This document shows, piece after piece, positions 1 to 12,230 of a DNA stretch of 64,000 nt. Under the pieces are notes generated by a model, which had not been told where the DNA came from, did not search any database, and saw only the letters and a list, made by a program, of their open reading frames with translations. Where the stretch lies: contig OX359250.1 of assembly GCA_947179485.1 (NCBI GenBank), forward strand, positions 31,940,654 through 32,004,653. The letters are read 5' to 3'. Position 1 is the stretch's first letter. Each line of letters starts with the position of its first letter. The DNA is from Allacma fusca (Eukaryota > Arthropoda > Collembola > Symphypleona > Sminthuridae). A program made the translations under genes and the position numbers.

Positions 1-279
1 GTGAATAGGCAATTTAAAATAATCGCTTTAAAAAGAATTAGAAATTCAAACTACAAGCCTAAAGCGTACCGATACACCGTTTCACACTCTCCAGGAAACC
101 GTTTTTAGGATATCCTAATACGAAAAATTCGGGAGATTCTATATAACATTCGGTACAATCCTTTATTCCTTTAAAAGTACTACCATAATTCCAGTATAAT
201 AAAAGGAAGCTGAAAACAAATCTAACTAATGCAACCTCGCGTGAACTAAATGAATTCCGAAAACTTCATTGTGACCCAT

Positions 280-449
280 CATGGGTTGCAAAATTTAAAA
301 TGCCATGGAAGTTTGTACATTTTTGGCTTTTTGATAATTTTGGGCTTATTCAGCCTAGTGCAGACATTTTGGACATTTTTCCCCGAATTTTTCGATAAGA
401 CCCACAAATTCGGCAAAAAACCCAGGGCATTTTCAATTGTGCAACCCTG
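280..449. mobile_element. Short MITE-like inverted repeat, hAT-like ends
   Basis: The left end reads CATGGGTTGCAAAATT and the right end, read in reverse complement, CAGGGTTGCACAATTG; both continue into AAAATGCC. These imperfect terminal inverted repeats bound a 170-bp AT-rich, non-coding stretch. The flanking 8-mers do not match well, so the target duplication is not proven. The hAT assignment rests only on the CAGGG-type end. Confidence 0.4.
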
Positions 450-676
450 GTGATGATGACGTCATTGCATGGGGTGGGTGCGTCGTTTCATCAAATGATG
501 ATGATTGATGACAAGTGTGTGACTGGGTGCCTAAAAACCAGTATTTTGGATGACGTCATTTGTGAACGCTCCCTTATATACCTGAGGAGCGCAGTGTCCA
601 TAGTCCTTAGTCCATATGTCCGCAATATACACTCCATTCCATGTGCATTTAAAAACCTAGAGCTGAGAAGAACGCT

Positions 677-1513
677 GAGGGAGCGTCCATAAATGACGAC
701 GACCAAGAATTGCAGTGAGCAGGTCCCAGTAATACATGGGTTGTGTCGGATAACTGATTCCCCTTGGGAGGAACACCCTATAGTGGGGAAGACCGTCCTT
801 GATTGATCACAAGTACTTTATAAACAAAGTTTTAATTGACAGGTTTGGGATAATGGGACCTGTTGGAATTGCTACTTTTTCCAAAATTTAAAATAACACA
901 TAAGAGCTCGAAGTTTGTCATGTCCCCAAGGGGTATAAATATTTATAAATGTGAAGAAGACAATGAGTGTCTTCAGTTAAGACTAGGTACGCGCAAGCGT
1001 TTATATGTGACACATCTTGGGATTTTATATCCCTGAAAAAATTCGTTCAACACGCTTTCGAACATGCTTTCACCTGTATAAGGCCAAATCTGGCCGAAAA
1101 AAGAATCAGTTGGTCCTGGTGAGCCCGTGAGGCAGCAGGACATGGAACTGGAGCTCTCTGGAGCCTAACTGTGGCAATGATGAGCCAAAGGGATGTACAG
1201 TGGCCATCAATACATATGCAGTGGCTTAAGGCTCATACGTTGGCCGGCTATTTCTGCAGTGGCCCAAATGGATGTATGGTGCCTTGGCCAGCTATGACTA
1301 CTATGGCCAAAAGGCTTCTAGAAGCGTCAAGAAACTTTGTGGGAGATGCGTCATCGTATGGATAATGAGCTCATTCAAAATCCTCTTTAATTACTCCAAT
1401 GATGATGTCACGCACGTAAGAAGGATCCCCTGACCCAGGAACTTGCCCTCCTCAGACAGCTTAAAAAGCCACCCACCCTCACAACTGCTGACGTCCTTTA
1501 CGGACGATCCCTA
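677..1513. mobile_element. Tc1/mariner-like non-autonomous element (probable)
   Basis: An inward-facing GAGGGAGCGTCCATAAATGACG at the left and, in reverse complement, TAGGGATCGTCCGTAAAGGACGTC at the right form diverged terminal inverted repeats of the GGGAGCGTCCATAAAT type often seen on small Tc1/mariner-related elements. A third outward-facing copy of the motif lies at about 552-577 and may be the end of a neighbouring element. No transposase is readable inside. Exact ends and target site are uncertain. Confidence 0.4.
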
Positions 1514-2364
1514 AAAGTGCATAATAACTTCATATTTATGCATCTACGCAATAATAAAGTTGCGGTATATGCATGGGACCAAAAAATCCAATTTATTTGT
1601 CAAAACAACATTCAAGGGTCTTCCACATATAATGAATGGGGAGTAGTGGTCATGTGTGTAGAAATAATTTAAATGGGGGAGTATTAATAACAACAGGTTA
1701 TATATAGGTACTATAGGCATATGGCAAGGCGACGGCGGCAGTGCATATGCCTTTTGCGGAAGGTTGAAGATTCTTGAGGTCTGAGAATCCCTTTCTCGTT
1801 TGTGTTTACAACTGAAGCGTATCCTTTACTATTGCTTTGGGGGAAGGTCCTCGGATGAGGCTCCGCACGGTATCTGCTGTTGGATTGGTTGGAGAGAGCT
1901 GGAGCCGATCTCTATAGTGGAGTGTTTGTGTTTGTGTACGCTCCCATACAGACTCGGTTGTATTTTTAAAGTACTTTTTAGCTGCTGTGTGGCGTGTGTG
2001 TGGTGTGGACTGTGGAGATATAGAAAGCTGTTGGATTTTGAAGGGACACGGTGGGTGTCCATATACATGTGTGACTTGAGCCATAGTTTGTATAGATATA
2101 GTTTTGGCTTTATTTTCGCGTGAATAAGATACAATAAAGATACGTCATCTGAGAGAATTTCGAACTCAACAACAGTTCATTCACAGGTTTGGTTTCGGTT
2201 CGAAAGTTCCCCTTGTATTGGAAAAAGGCCTGACACACTTAATTCGCGCTTGTTTAAATAGGAACGAGTATTATTACAGGAGTCCTCCCTCAAGTCCTCT
2301 CCTTGGCCTGAGCCTGAATTTATAGAAATTGTGAAAGTTCTCCCTTGGATTTAAATTTGAAGAG
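1514..2364 (+). other. Probable promoter and 5' UTR exon region of the BTB gene
   Basis: No coding frame is convincing here. A strong splice donor, AGAG followed by GTAAGT at 2365, fits a non-coding first exon ending at 2364, joined to the acceptor at 3480-3481 ahead of the BTB start codon. A TATATATAGG-like stretch lies near 1699. Where transcription starts cannot be read from sequence alone. Confidence 0.35.
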
Positions 2365-3489
2365 GTAAGTCATTTGAATTGAGTAAATATGTAAGATTAA
2401 TAATCGCATGTAAGTATATGTATATTTTTTGAATTTGGTGTGCATATGTGTTTAGTGTAGGGGTATGGATTTACGGATAACGTACGCATTATTGTATATC
2501 AACTTGTGGCAACTTTTGATTTGAAAGTTGGATTTTTCGGTAGGGATTAAAAAAAAAAGAGAACGTCATATTGGGACTGTATGTCGGGCAGACGGTACAT
2601 GTTACTGGGATTTGGGATATTCAGGGTATAGAAAGGTAGCCATTATTATTGTGGATTAGTTGGAGATTGTATTGTGAAGACTTGGGAGAGATTGGAATTG
2701 TGTTTGTCAGTTGTTTAGGGCCGTACTGCGTGTTGGGATTGTTGGAGTGTGGGGACATTATTACTTGTGGTCAAGTGGGATAATTAGCTTCTGTGAGGGT
2801 GGATCAATTTGGTGGGAACGGTGAGTTTTTTTTTGTGGTGGGATCATGAGGAGTTAAAGGATTTGTTGAGGAGTCTGCTGGGAGAGCGTGGTGTAGTGGA
2901 TGTAGACAGGGATGGATTTTACGACGCAGAAAGGAAGAAGAAAAATCTGGAAGTATGATAAGAGTGAAGAAATGACACTTGTTTACAAATTGTCGCTTTA
3001 AGTATAGTATATACTGGAATTGTTTGATAAGATTATAGGATGGGTGGATTTTTTGTGAGGGGGGATTTGGTGAACTTTTGAAGGTTGTTTGTTTTTTTGA
3101 GGATGGAGGTTTTTGAGGAGGTTGTGCACGTACGCATGTGCTTGAAGTATTGTTGATGGATTTTTATTGTTTTTAAGGTTATGTAGGTTAGGGTTTAGAG
3201 TTTGTGCGGAATTGGAAGGAGAGTGTGACCTGGACTAGAACGCGGTGTTTGTTGGGGAGGGTGTTTTTAGTAAGGTGATATCCGTGACGTGATCGAAATA
3301 ATTTCGTTGAGTAAGGAGTTAGGAGTGAGGTGAAAGCAGTTGGGATTAACGGGTTATGCAGGTAGGGAATGTGTTTTGTTGGAGTGTTTTGGAAGTGGGT
3401 GGGGATGATGGGTTTTCAGGTTGAGGTTTTGGAATAAAGGTGATATTATGGTAATTTATGTGTGACATGTTCTGTTTGCAGTGGAAGAG

Positions 3490-3917
3490 ATGTCAGATCA
3501 GCAGCAATTTTGTCTTCGCTGGAATGACTTCCAGTCCAATATTGTGACGTGTTTCAAGCACTTGCGGACGGAACGAAGTTTCACGGATGTGACTTTGGCT
3601 TGTGATGGTCAAACCTGCAAGGCTCACAAGATGGTTCTTTCAGCGTGTAGTCCATACTTCAAGTCGCTATTGGAGGTAATTGTTTTTATTGATTTCAGAA
3701 GTTGGAAGTTGTCGTGGAGGGGGAGATATTAATGTGATTTGGTTTTATTAGAACAACCCCTGCAAGCATCCCATAATTATTCTCAAAGACGTACCCTTCA
3801 ACCATCTCCAGTCGATTCTGGAGTTCATGTACGCTGGTGAAGTGAATGTTCCTCAAGATAATCTGCCAGCTTTCCTGAAAACCGCAGAGCGTCTGAAAGT
3901 CAAGGGTCTCACCGAAG
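3490..3917 (+). CDS. BTB/POZ domain protein, tramtrack/lola/bric-a-brac class (5' exons)
   Basis: Two coding exons, 3490-3675 and 3752-3917, join in phase to give about 117 residues that are almost entirely one BTB/POZ domain. It opens with FCLRWN (residues 7-12), then DVTLACDG, AHKMVLSACSPYF (45-57), NPCKHPIIILKDV, FMYAGEVNV and KGLTE, the arthropod BTB signature. Such domains dimerise and normally precede zinc-finger or HTH DNA-binding exons in nuclear transcription factors. The exon before the ATG begins at 3482, after TTCTGTTTGCAG. Exon 2 ends at GAAG followed by GTAATA. No DNA-binding exon appears on this strand before the next gene, so either the gene continues through a long intron or an isoform reads through to a TAA at 3926-3928, making a 120-residue BTB-only protein. 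Which family member it is cannot be decided from the BTB alone. Confidence 0.88.
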
Positions 3918-5013
3918 GTAATAAATAATAAGCATACGTGTAGCTATTGTAAGTTGTAAATACGTCTGTTTTGCTGTTAGTTTGCATGAATTGATGGATA
4001 AGTTTAAGTTATTCAATGAATGGTATTAGGTGAGAAGAGTACTTTGTTTAGTTTATTATAAGTTTATTCTTCTGGACGAGTCGTCCATATTTAAGCTTGC
4101 ACTGTAAACTGTCAAGGTTACATGCTGAACTGATTTGTCCAATGATAATCTATTCTTGAAGTAGGGAACTTGAAAATGAGTAGAGTATATGTCAGTTTGA
4201 AAACACTCTTGGTTACGCACTGCTGTATCTAGTTTCCACCTAACCATGCACACTAGCAATTTTATCCTAAAATGTTTTAAGAATCTCAATGAGTGTACTA
4301 ATCTACTTTATCCTATTTTGTGCAGTTAAAAGAAACTAAACGTTTCCTACCCATACGGATTACAGTTACAACTCTATACTAAATATTGTATAACCAGATC
4401 TTAAGACTCCGGACAAGTTTTTGTATATTCAAGCAATCAATTCTAATTTAATGACGATGATGTCACCATACATTACTAACAAAAGCTAAGAACTTTTCTG
4501 TCAACCTCAAATTACCAGAATACTTGTTTTTTCTTCTTTTGAATTTTACTTACGTTCAGCAATACTGTTACTGTTTTCACACGAATTTTCTGTATCGACT
4601 GGTATTTTATGTAGTAATTGTCGTATTTGTTGTATGTTTGGAGTAATATAATTATGATTATTGTGTGCCGGGTATTATAATAAATGATTTTCAAGATATA
4701 TGTAAAGTTGTTATAGTGTCATGACTATTAGTTTCTCTTTCCTTGCCAAGCTATAAATGCTGGCCCTAATAGCACTGCATTTGTTGTAAAAACAGGACGC
4801 ATGTCAAAATAGTACTTACTGCTGTAGAAAACAATTATTTCTGCAATTATTTTGTTTACACACAGTTACCCACAATAATTATTTATTACGAAATTATATA
4901 GATTTGCAAATTACAAAACTTGCTCATTAGGTTCGCATGCCTTTAAGAAACGACATAATTTGACGATAGGACCACTGATTTAAATTCTGTGACATAATCT
5001 TTGCAGAAATGAG
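3918..5013. other. Non-coding stretch between the BTB exons and HADHB
   Basis: AT-rich with no supported exon. It may be intron of the BTB gene on the + strand and 3' UTR of HADHB on the - strand. A TTTATT at about 4880 would read AATAAA on the - strand and could be the HADHB polyadenylation signal. Confidence 0.5.
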
Positions 5014-7700
5014 TTAGAATTTGCCATCCGGGTGACGCTCTATGATCATTCCCACGCCCTGAAATAAATGAAATTACAACTCATTTTAGTATTTAAGGAA
5101 TATTATTTATCATCATCTATCATACGTTCGTGTTATGTTCGAGTTACTACTATCAATAAGTCCACGTATCTCAGACTTTTGACCCTGAATTCTCTACACG
5201 TAAATACGTGCTTAATCTAGCACCTTCAAAGTCGAAATTAACTAGGTTAATTCGCTTGTCCCGACGATTTGTTACTTCCATGAGTGAATAAAATCACTCA
5301 GAAAGTAACAATTCAGTGCATTGCATAAACCTGCAAATTCGTTAATTAACCAGGGTAACAACTACAGTAAGAAAATAATGCTTGGAGGGAACTAATAAAT
5401 TATATGCGTACCTGTCCACCTGCAGCACATGCTGCAATCACAGCATATTGCTGGTCTTCATGGATCAAACGATTTGCACAGTGAGCGATCAGCCTTACGC
5501 CTGTAAATTGAAATGAATTTTCATTCAACTAATAACAAGCGAACTAATTATGCGTATTATGAAATATAAACACTTTCAATCACTAACCTGTAGCACCAAA
5601 TGGATGTCCTATTGAGAGTGACCCTCCCCAGCTATTAAGTTTGTCAAGGGGCAGTTGTCCAAATTTGCCACTTCGCTTCATATGATTCTTACAAAAGTAG
5701 TCACTATCCAAAGCTTTTAAGTTGGCTAATACTTGACCCTGTATGAGAAAAATCGAACTGTACTATGTGGGACTGATTTTGAAAATAAAGTAAGTAAAAC
5801 TGTATTACATACGGCGAAAGCTTCATGTATTTCCCAGACTCCGACATCTTGCATAGTTAGACCTGCCTTATCCAGAAGTTTTGGGATAACGTAGGCTGGC
5901 CTAGAAGTAATAATAGATAGCAGGCTTATTTAGTTAGTGATTTTAGTCCACAAAAAAAGACAGCAAATTCCAAAATAAATTACAACAAAGTCATACCCCA
6001 GAAGAAGTTCATCTTTCGGATCTTGAGATACAAAGAGGTAATCTCTAATGTAAGCCTTTGGAGTTAAACCGTATTCCTTAGCCTTCTCGTTCGTTGTTAA
6101 CAACGCAGCGGATGCTCCATCAGTCTACATCCCCCAAAAATAAAAAGGTGCATGAACACCACCGAATTTGAAGAGTATTCCAAGCACAAAATGTGATAAT
6201 TTATGACAGGAGGGTTTACCAAAAAACTGGAGTTTCCAGCTGTAACGGTTCCGTAAGGTTTAACAAAAGCTGGTCTTAGCTTGCTTAATTTTTCCATCGG
6301 TGTGATACGAATTCCATTATCTTTGCGGACGACAGTCTCTGAACCGGGAACTACATGAAGCCATAGCACATAAGACTTCAGACTTATAAGCCAGTAAAAT
6401 TATTCTAAATGAATCTGAATCCTCGACGAACCTTCGACAGGATAGATGTCCCGTAGCAATCCTTTCTCAGCAGCTTGCTGAGCAAGGGTATGAGAACGTA
6501 AGGCAAATTCGTCTTGTTCCTGCCGTCCTACTTCAAACGCAGCAGCAAGACGATCTGCAGAGTGACCCATGATTTCTCCCGTTGAAAATTCAGCAATTCC
6601 AGGCAACTTTAGACCAATTCAATTAGAATTTTAGCATACGAAAGAAATACGCTTCTTTCCCAACATTACTTCAATACAAACAACAATTAACCTCCGGAAT
6701 GAAGTAATCAGGACGAAGTTTAGTTAGTAGGCTTAATCTTTCTCCAACAGATTTGGCTTTGTTGGCCTTTAACATGAGCGACCTCATTTTCCGTGAATGT
6801 CGAATAGGAACATCAGACATCGATTCCACACCACCGGCAATGCACACATCGTAAACTCCAGAAGTGATCAGTCCATAGCCTAATAACAATAACGAAACGT
6901 ATAAATAAATTACGAATGGTATCATCCTTTCCACATTATTGTCAGTATCTTCTAGTGCTTACAGTTAACAGCAGCGGCATTTGAAGAAATGCAAGCCATT
7001 GTGCAGGTATTTGCCGGAGTTTTATTGGAGTAACCAGCGCCAAGGGCAGCTTCACGAGCAACATTGCTTGTTTTAACTTCCTGGATGACAGTCCCGGCCA
7101 CAATGTAATCTACAGCTTCTTTGGGGATTCCAGTTCTCTCAGCTATACCTCTATTTGCAAATTTCCTCAAAATTATGACTACCCCGTACAAAATCACACC
7201 AGCACAAAAAAGTAAACTCCGTATTTAATTACTTGAGAGCAAATCTTTGAAGGTCATGGGGCATCAGTTTGCCATAAGAAGTACCGGATAATAAAAAGGG
7301 GGTTCGTACAGCATCAATAACAAGGACATCCTTCAGCCCTGGTTTTGCCAACGTCTTTTTGCTCGTCCCTGCTGCTGCTAAGCATCTGGCTATTTATCCC
7401 AAACAATACAAATTCTCAATCATTAAGTCCCTACAACACTCATCAACACAACAACACGAAATTCAAGTTTCCCCAATTAGAAACGTAGAGATCAGATAGG
7501 AGCGAAAGACAAAAAACATAAATCGTCTTCATAGTTAATCTGCTGAACTATGCAATCATCATTTCCTTAATCAGCAATATATTAGTACCATTTATTTTAA
7601 AATAATATACTTATTCAAAATTCTAACCTGACGTGTGCAAATTCCTAAGTCTAGATAATTCCGCTGGAGCAAAAGCGTTCTTCACAGCTAACAAGCTCAT
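5014..7700 (-). CDS. HADHB: Trifunctional enzyme subunit beta, mitochondrial (3-ketoacyl-CoA thiolase)
   Basis: Eleven coding exons (7628-7700, 7233-7389, 6963-7150, 6692-6879, 6432-6606, 6220-6350, 5997-6124, 5813-5900, 5588-5738, 5412-5500, 5014-5058) join in phase to a 470-residue protein, close to the 474 residues of human HADHB. The N-terminus, rich in Ala, Ser, Leu and Arg and without acidic residues until Glu14, looks like a mitochondrial targeting peptide. Thiolase landmarks are intact: nucleophilic Cys130 in MACISSN, His372 in HEAF, His421 in GHPFGATG and Cys451 in [22 protein letters not shown] and [12 protein letters not shown] are typical of the beta subunit rather than of other thiolases. 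The enzyme cleaves long-chain 3-ketoacyl-CoA in the last step of mitochondrial beta-oxidation, in complex with the alpha subunit. The start exon reaches back to an acceptor at 7713-7714, so a non-coding 5' exon lies upstream. Confidence 0.95.
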
Positions 7701-7712
7701 TTTGAATGGAAC

Positions 7713-9534
7713 CTGCAAGAAGGCAACATTTCATTGATTATTAATACTTTCCATCAATTCAATGTCAAAACATAAACACATCATCCCCTCATGCCACAAA
7801 AAATAGTTTAACTCGTATCCAATCAAAAAAACTATTTCCACTGCCCCTTGGACCCTCCTATCGTTCCAAAAGAATCATTACAAAATACATTCACGAATAT
7901 ATTACCACCCACAATGTCGAATCCATGTCACAGCACAACCTTTATTACAAGATTCAGATAGTACGACCACTTCCGGTTATGCCCAAAATATAAATTTAAT
8001 TTGATGTTCCTTTAGTTCAAATACGTTAACACGGGTCATGCAATAATTATTACCGTTACTTAATTTAATATCCGCCAAACCCAAACCGATTTAAGGTGCT
8101 TTAATAGTAAAATAGTACAGTAAATTATTATTATTGATTACCTAATAGTACTCTGGGAAAAAAAAATACTCCAAAACGGACAGCTTCAGTGATATATGAT
8201 AGTCTCAACGGATGATTTCGTAAATACTGAACTTGAATCGAATTGAGGTCTTAAATTAATACAAGTTTTAGTATTCTGTGAATATTCGGCTCAAAGTTCA
8301 AAATCCACTCTTGGCTTTGAATTGAAACGAGCAGGTTATGTGGCAGACGTACAAGACCTTTGGACTGTGACAGCAACAGCGACAGCATTGGTTTATGCAC
8401 TCGCGTATGTACATACACGTTAGTCCTTATGAGTAGTGTATGTATGCACGTGTGCGTGTGAAAGCAGGACGTGAAAGTACTACATACCTTTGAAACTTAA
8501 GCAGTAGCTCACATCTCACATAGGTAGTTTTTTTTAAGTAATATGACTTGCTCTTATGGACTTCGCCTTCCGATAGGTCCGCCAAGACGCATTATTTAAC
8601 GGATTTTAAGTGCATTTAAGTAGACTAATAGTCCATTACGGGTCTAATGAAACTGAGCATGTAGAACATTTTGCTCCTTATGATTAGCTTTAAGTTCAAT
8701 ACAGAATGCAACTAGTGTGGTCCATTGTGCCTGTCCACAAATTGAATGCAAACAGTTGCAGCTCTGTGCATTTTTAAACGCAGGGCAAGATAGATATGCA
8801 ATTGAGTTTTTGTTTCGAATATTAAAAAAGGAGGATGACTGGTAGCAAAACATTTGAAAGTCAAGGACTTTATGCAAGACATTTGATTACTATGAAGAGA
8901 TATAATTTGGTGCAATTTTAGGATTCTGTTAAATGAAATGGCTGGGTTGCAACTTTTTCAGAAATAGCTGCATATTGTCATTGTTCTTTACCCTGTGGCC
9001 TGTGGTAGTTAACATTGCAAACGTCAATCGTCACAGTGGATGATATAACGAAGTCTGTACTACAGAAATCGATGGGTGTATTCCTTATTGTACAATTTTA
9101 CATTTATTCGAGGAAATAAGTCACTGGGAATAACCAGGAACTCAGGTGTTATTATGCGTGGCTTGTGGCTTGTTTATTGCTCCGAATCGGCATGGCATTG
9201 CAAGCACACCAGCGCAATGTTGGTGAGCATTTTTAAGTAAAATGACAGGTCAGCAGGTGTGACCAATGAAGCTTTTACAAAATATGTGATTATGGGTAAC
9301 ACAATGATAAAGGTTACAAGGAAACAAATTTTTAGCAAAGATACACTTATGCCGTAAATCAAACTTTTGTAAAAGGTACCGGCTATGGGAAACAAACTCA
9401 ACCCTCAGGAAGTTCAAAAATTGTTATAAAATTTGAATGGTATTCTTTTAGGACGTATTTTTGTTTCGGTAGAATTTTATATTTTTTAATCCGTGGATTC
9501 TTAATAGTTGAGTGAGAAGTTAACAAATTCAGTT
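7713..9534. other. Intergenic between HADHB 5' end and OLA1 3' end
   Basis: This holds the 5' UTR exon and promoter of HADHB (- strand), probably between about 7.9 and 8.3 kb, and the OLA1 3' UTR near 9.1-9.5 kb, where TTTATT at about 9107-9112 reads AATAAA on the - strand. Short ORFs on both strands have no recognisable content. Confidence 0.5.
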
Positions 9535-10877
9535 TTACTTTTTCTTCCCGGCATCTTTGAGCCCTGCACCGGCATTAAATTTGAAAAAAATGATATCACC
9601 GTCATCAACAACATAGTTTCGACCTTGTTGACGGTATTTCCCGGCGGCCTTGCATGCCGTTTCTGTGCCTTCCTCTTTAAAATCGTCAAACTTCATAACT
9701 TCAGCCATAATGAACCCTTTCTCGAAGTCCGTGTGAATTTTTCCAGCAGCCTGAGGAGCTTTAGTTCCTTTCTGAATGGTCCAACATTTAACCTCGTCGG
9801 GGCCGGCGGTAAAGAAATATTGGAGCTGCAATGCTTTATAGCCCTGCAAGATAATTTTATCGAGAGCACATGTAGTTCCAATCTCCTTTAGATAATTTGC
9901 TTTCTCATCATCCGGCATTTCAACTAGTTTAGTCTGCAAGGCGCCCGAGAATGGGATCAAAATGGAGCCGGGATCATTCTTATCAATCCATTCCTTAATT
10001 TTGATCAGCCACTTGTTCTTCTTCCGGATGTAGTCCTTCTCGGACAAGTTCACCAAGTATATAGCCGGCTTCGCAGTGATGAATAAATGCTTGTTTAAAA
10101 CTTCAATCTGGAAGAATAAACATACTCAATTCTGTCAAAAATGTCACCTTAGTCAATTCAAATGTAGTGTAGTTGTAGTTAGAAAGTATTAGAATAAGTA
10201 TTAGATATTAATAGTGTAATTTCTCTCACTAATCCTTCCACTCATATTTTTACCTCATTAAGATTCCAATCGAGCATTCGGAGTTGTTTCTTTTCATCCA
10301 CAAGATGAGTCTTGATTTTACATAAAATATCATATTCCGGCTTCAGCTTCTTGTCCCCTCCGCGCAGGACAGTCCTTTCCAATTTATCCAGATTAGTCAG
10401 CAAATACTCCTCATCCTTGAGACGGAGTTCTTCCGAGATGGTTTCCAAATCCCTGACAGGGTTCACCTCTCCGTCCACATGAATGACCTCATCGTCCTCA
10501 AAGGCTCGGGACATATGAAATAAAGCATCGCAGGCTCTGATGTGAGATAAGAAGGCATTTCCCAATCCCTGACCTTCCGCTGCCCCTTTCACTAGTCCCG
10601 CAATATCGACGACATTAAGGAAAGCCGGGACCTTGCTCAGGGGCTTGTGGTACTCACACAGGTAGTCAAATCTCGCATCGGGTACTGCCACTCGGCTCTC
10701 ATTCGGGTCAATGGTACAGAAAGGGAAATTCTCCGCCGGAATTGCACTTTTTGTAATGACATTAAAGAACGTCGACTTGCCCACGTTCGGTAATCCGACC
10801 ACTCCAACTTTCAAATTCGTTCCCACCCGGCCAATTAAAATCTTCTTCTCCTCCTGGGCTTCCTTTTTAGGCGGCAT
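9535..10877 (-). CDS. OLA1: Obg-like ATPase 1
   Basis: Two exons, 10254-10877 (208 codons from [15 protein letters not shown]) and 9535-10107 (190 codons plus stop), give 398 residues; human OLA1 has 396. The G1 loop GLPNVGKS is at residues 28-35, switch/G3 DIAGL at 91-95, and the G4 position carries NLSE (228-231) instead of NKxD, which in this family shifts nucleotide preference to ATP. The middle part, from about 130 to 200, has the charged helical composition of the OLA1 helical domain. The C-terminal TGS-like region ends in a lysine tail. YchF/OLA1 is a conserved cytosolic ATPase linked to translation and stress regulation. The splice sites (GAG followed by GTAAAA; TTCCAG followed by ATTGAA) are good. 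An in-frame upstream ATG exists 13 codons earlier, but the MPPKK start matches the family. Confidence 0.95.
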
Positions 10878-11019
10878 GGTTTCTCCTCTATTTTTTTCGT
10901 ATAAATTATGCGTCAATTAAATAATGAGTCAACTCTCTCTCACCGCCGACACCGTCACTTCCTCCAACAGTCACTTAATTACGAATTATGACTACAGAGC
11001 CTTATTCCACTCACAAAAT
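10878..11019. promoter_or_regulatory. Probable OLA1 promoter, possibly bidirectional
   Basis: This is the short gap between the OLA1 start codon (- strand) and a + strand ATG at 11020 that opens a coding-like frame. It contains repeated CTCTCTC and CACCGCCGACACCGTCAC but no clear TATA box. A shared promoter is inferred from spacing only. Confidence 0.3.
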
Positions 11020-11245
11020 ATGGCAGAAGGTTATAAATTCTCTCCTCCTGAGTCCAGACGTACAGCAGGATCGAAAAAAGAATCAGAAGATCCAAAATAA
11101 ACCGGGTACCTCACAACTTCGAAAATACCGCTCCCAGTATCAACTTCGAAACTCCAAATTTGCTTGTAGATGGACGCAGCTCCGTCTCTGTCATTCATAG
11201 CACTGCACGCCATCAGCACCCACAAATTATTTTTTGCTCCGTGTA
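11020..11245 (+). pseudogene. Coding-like stretch broken by a frameshift
   Basis: The ATG at 11020 opens a frame beginning MAEGYKFSPPESRRTAGSKK and stopping at 11098-11100. One base out of phase, from about 11097 to 11245, a second open frame has equally protein-like composition (INFETPNLLVDGRSSVSVIH and onward). Together they look like one small protein or first exon with a single-base disruption near the A-run at 11095-11099, divergent from OLA1. I do not recognise a family. It could be a pseudogene, a sequencing indel or chance; the AT minisatellite begins right after it and may have displaced the rest. Confidence 0.3.
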
Positions 11246-11291
11246 AATTAGGGACGGCCGTCTATCAATGAGACCGTCAATTATTACCCGA

Positions 11292-11872
11292 TTAAATATA
11301 AATATAAATATAAATATAAAAAGAAATATAAATATAAATACAAATGTAAATATAAATATAAATACTAATATAAATACTAATATAAATGTAAATATAAATA
11401 TAAATACAAATATAAATACAAATATAAATACAAATATAAATATAATTAAATATAAATACAAATATAAATATAATTAAATATAAATACAAATATCAATGTA
11501 AATATAAATATAATTAAATATAAATACAAATATCAATGTAAATATAAATATAATTAAATATGAATACAAATATCAATGTAAATATAAATATAATTAAATA
11601 TAAATACAAATATCAATGTAAATATAAATATAATTAAATATAAATACAAATATCAATGTAAATATAAATATAATTAAATATAAATACAAATATCAATGTA
11701 AATATAAATATAATTAAATATAAATACAAATATCAATGTAAATATAAATATAATTAAATATAAATACAAATATCAATGTAAATATAAATATAATTAAATA
11801 TAAATACAAATATCAATGTAAATATAAATATAATTAAATATAAATACAAATATCAATGTAAATATAAATATC
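11292..11872. repeat. AT-rich minisatellite, AAATAT-derived, 40-bp period
   Basis: The first part (11292-11450) is an irregular run of AAATAT and AAATAC hexamers. From about 11451 the array settles into a 40-bp unit made of two halves, AAATATAAATATAATTAAAT and ATAAATACAAATATCAATGT, repeated about ten times almost without change. Long ORFs on both strands here (Ile/Tyr/Asn/Lys only) are repeat artefacts. Confidence 0.95.
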
Positions 11873-12230
11873 CCGGAATATGTCGTCCGCTTCTTGTAGA
11901 CATTTTCAGCACCGTACCAGAGAAAGGATTTTTCCTCTAATACTGTAATTATTATTGCAAATCTCAGGTGATTGTTGACACAAAGATAAACTTAACGTGA
12001 AGGACACCTGATATTCCTTATGGGAAAATTCCTTCTGTTCCATTTCAATTAAAAAATTACTGGAGTGTGCGCCTTGATGAGATCATTTTTGATAATTGAC
12101 CCAAAGAATTTGATGGTTTCCGAAGATTTTCCGGGTTAAAGTTAACCGGAAAATGAGGGGAGACTCATGGGGTACCAATAGATAAAAGCGGGGGAATTAA
12201 TAATTAAAAATGCAAACTCTGTGAATTAAA

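Noticed and set aside
9508..9891. 127-codon ORF on the + strand
   Set aside because: It is the antisense shadow of OLA1 exon 2, whose - strand reading matches the family end to end.
11213..11489. Ile/Phe/Tyr-rich and Asn/Ile/Lys-rich ORFs on both strands
   Set aside because: Translation of the AT minisatellite; pure repeat artefact.
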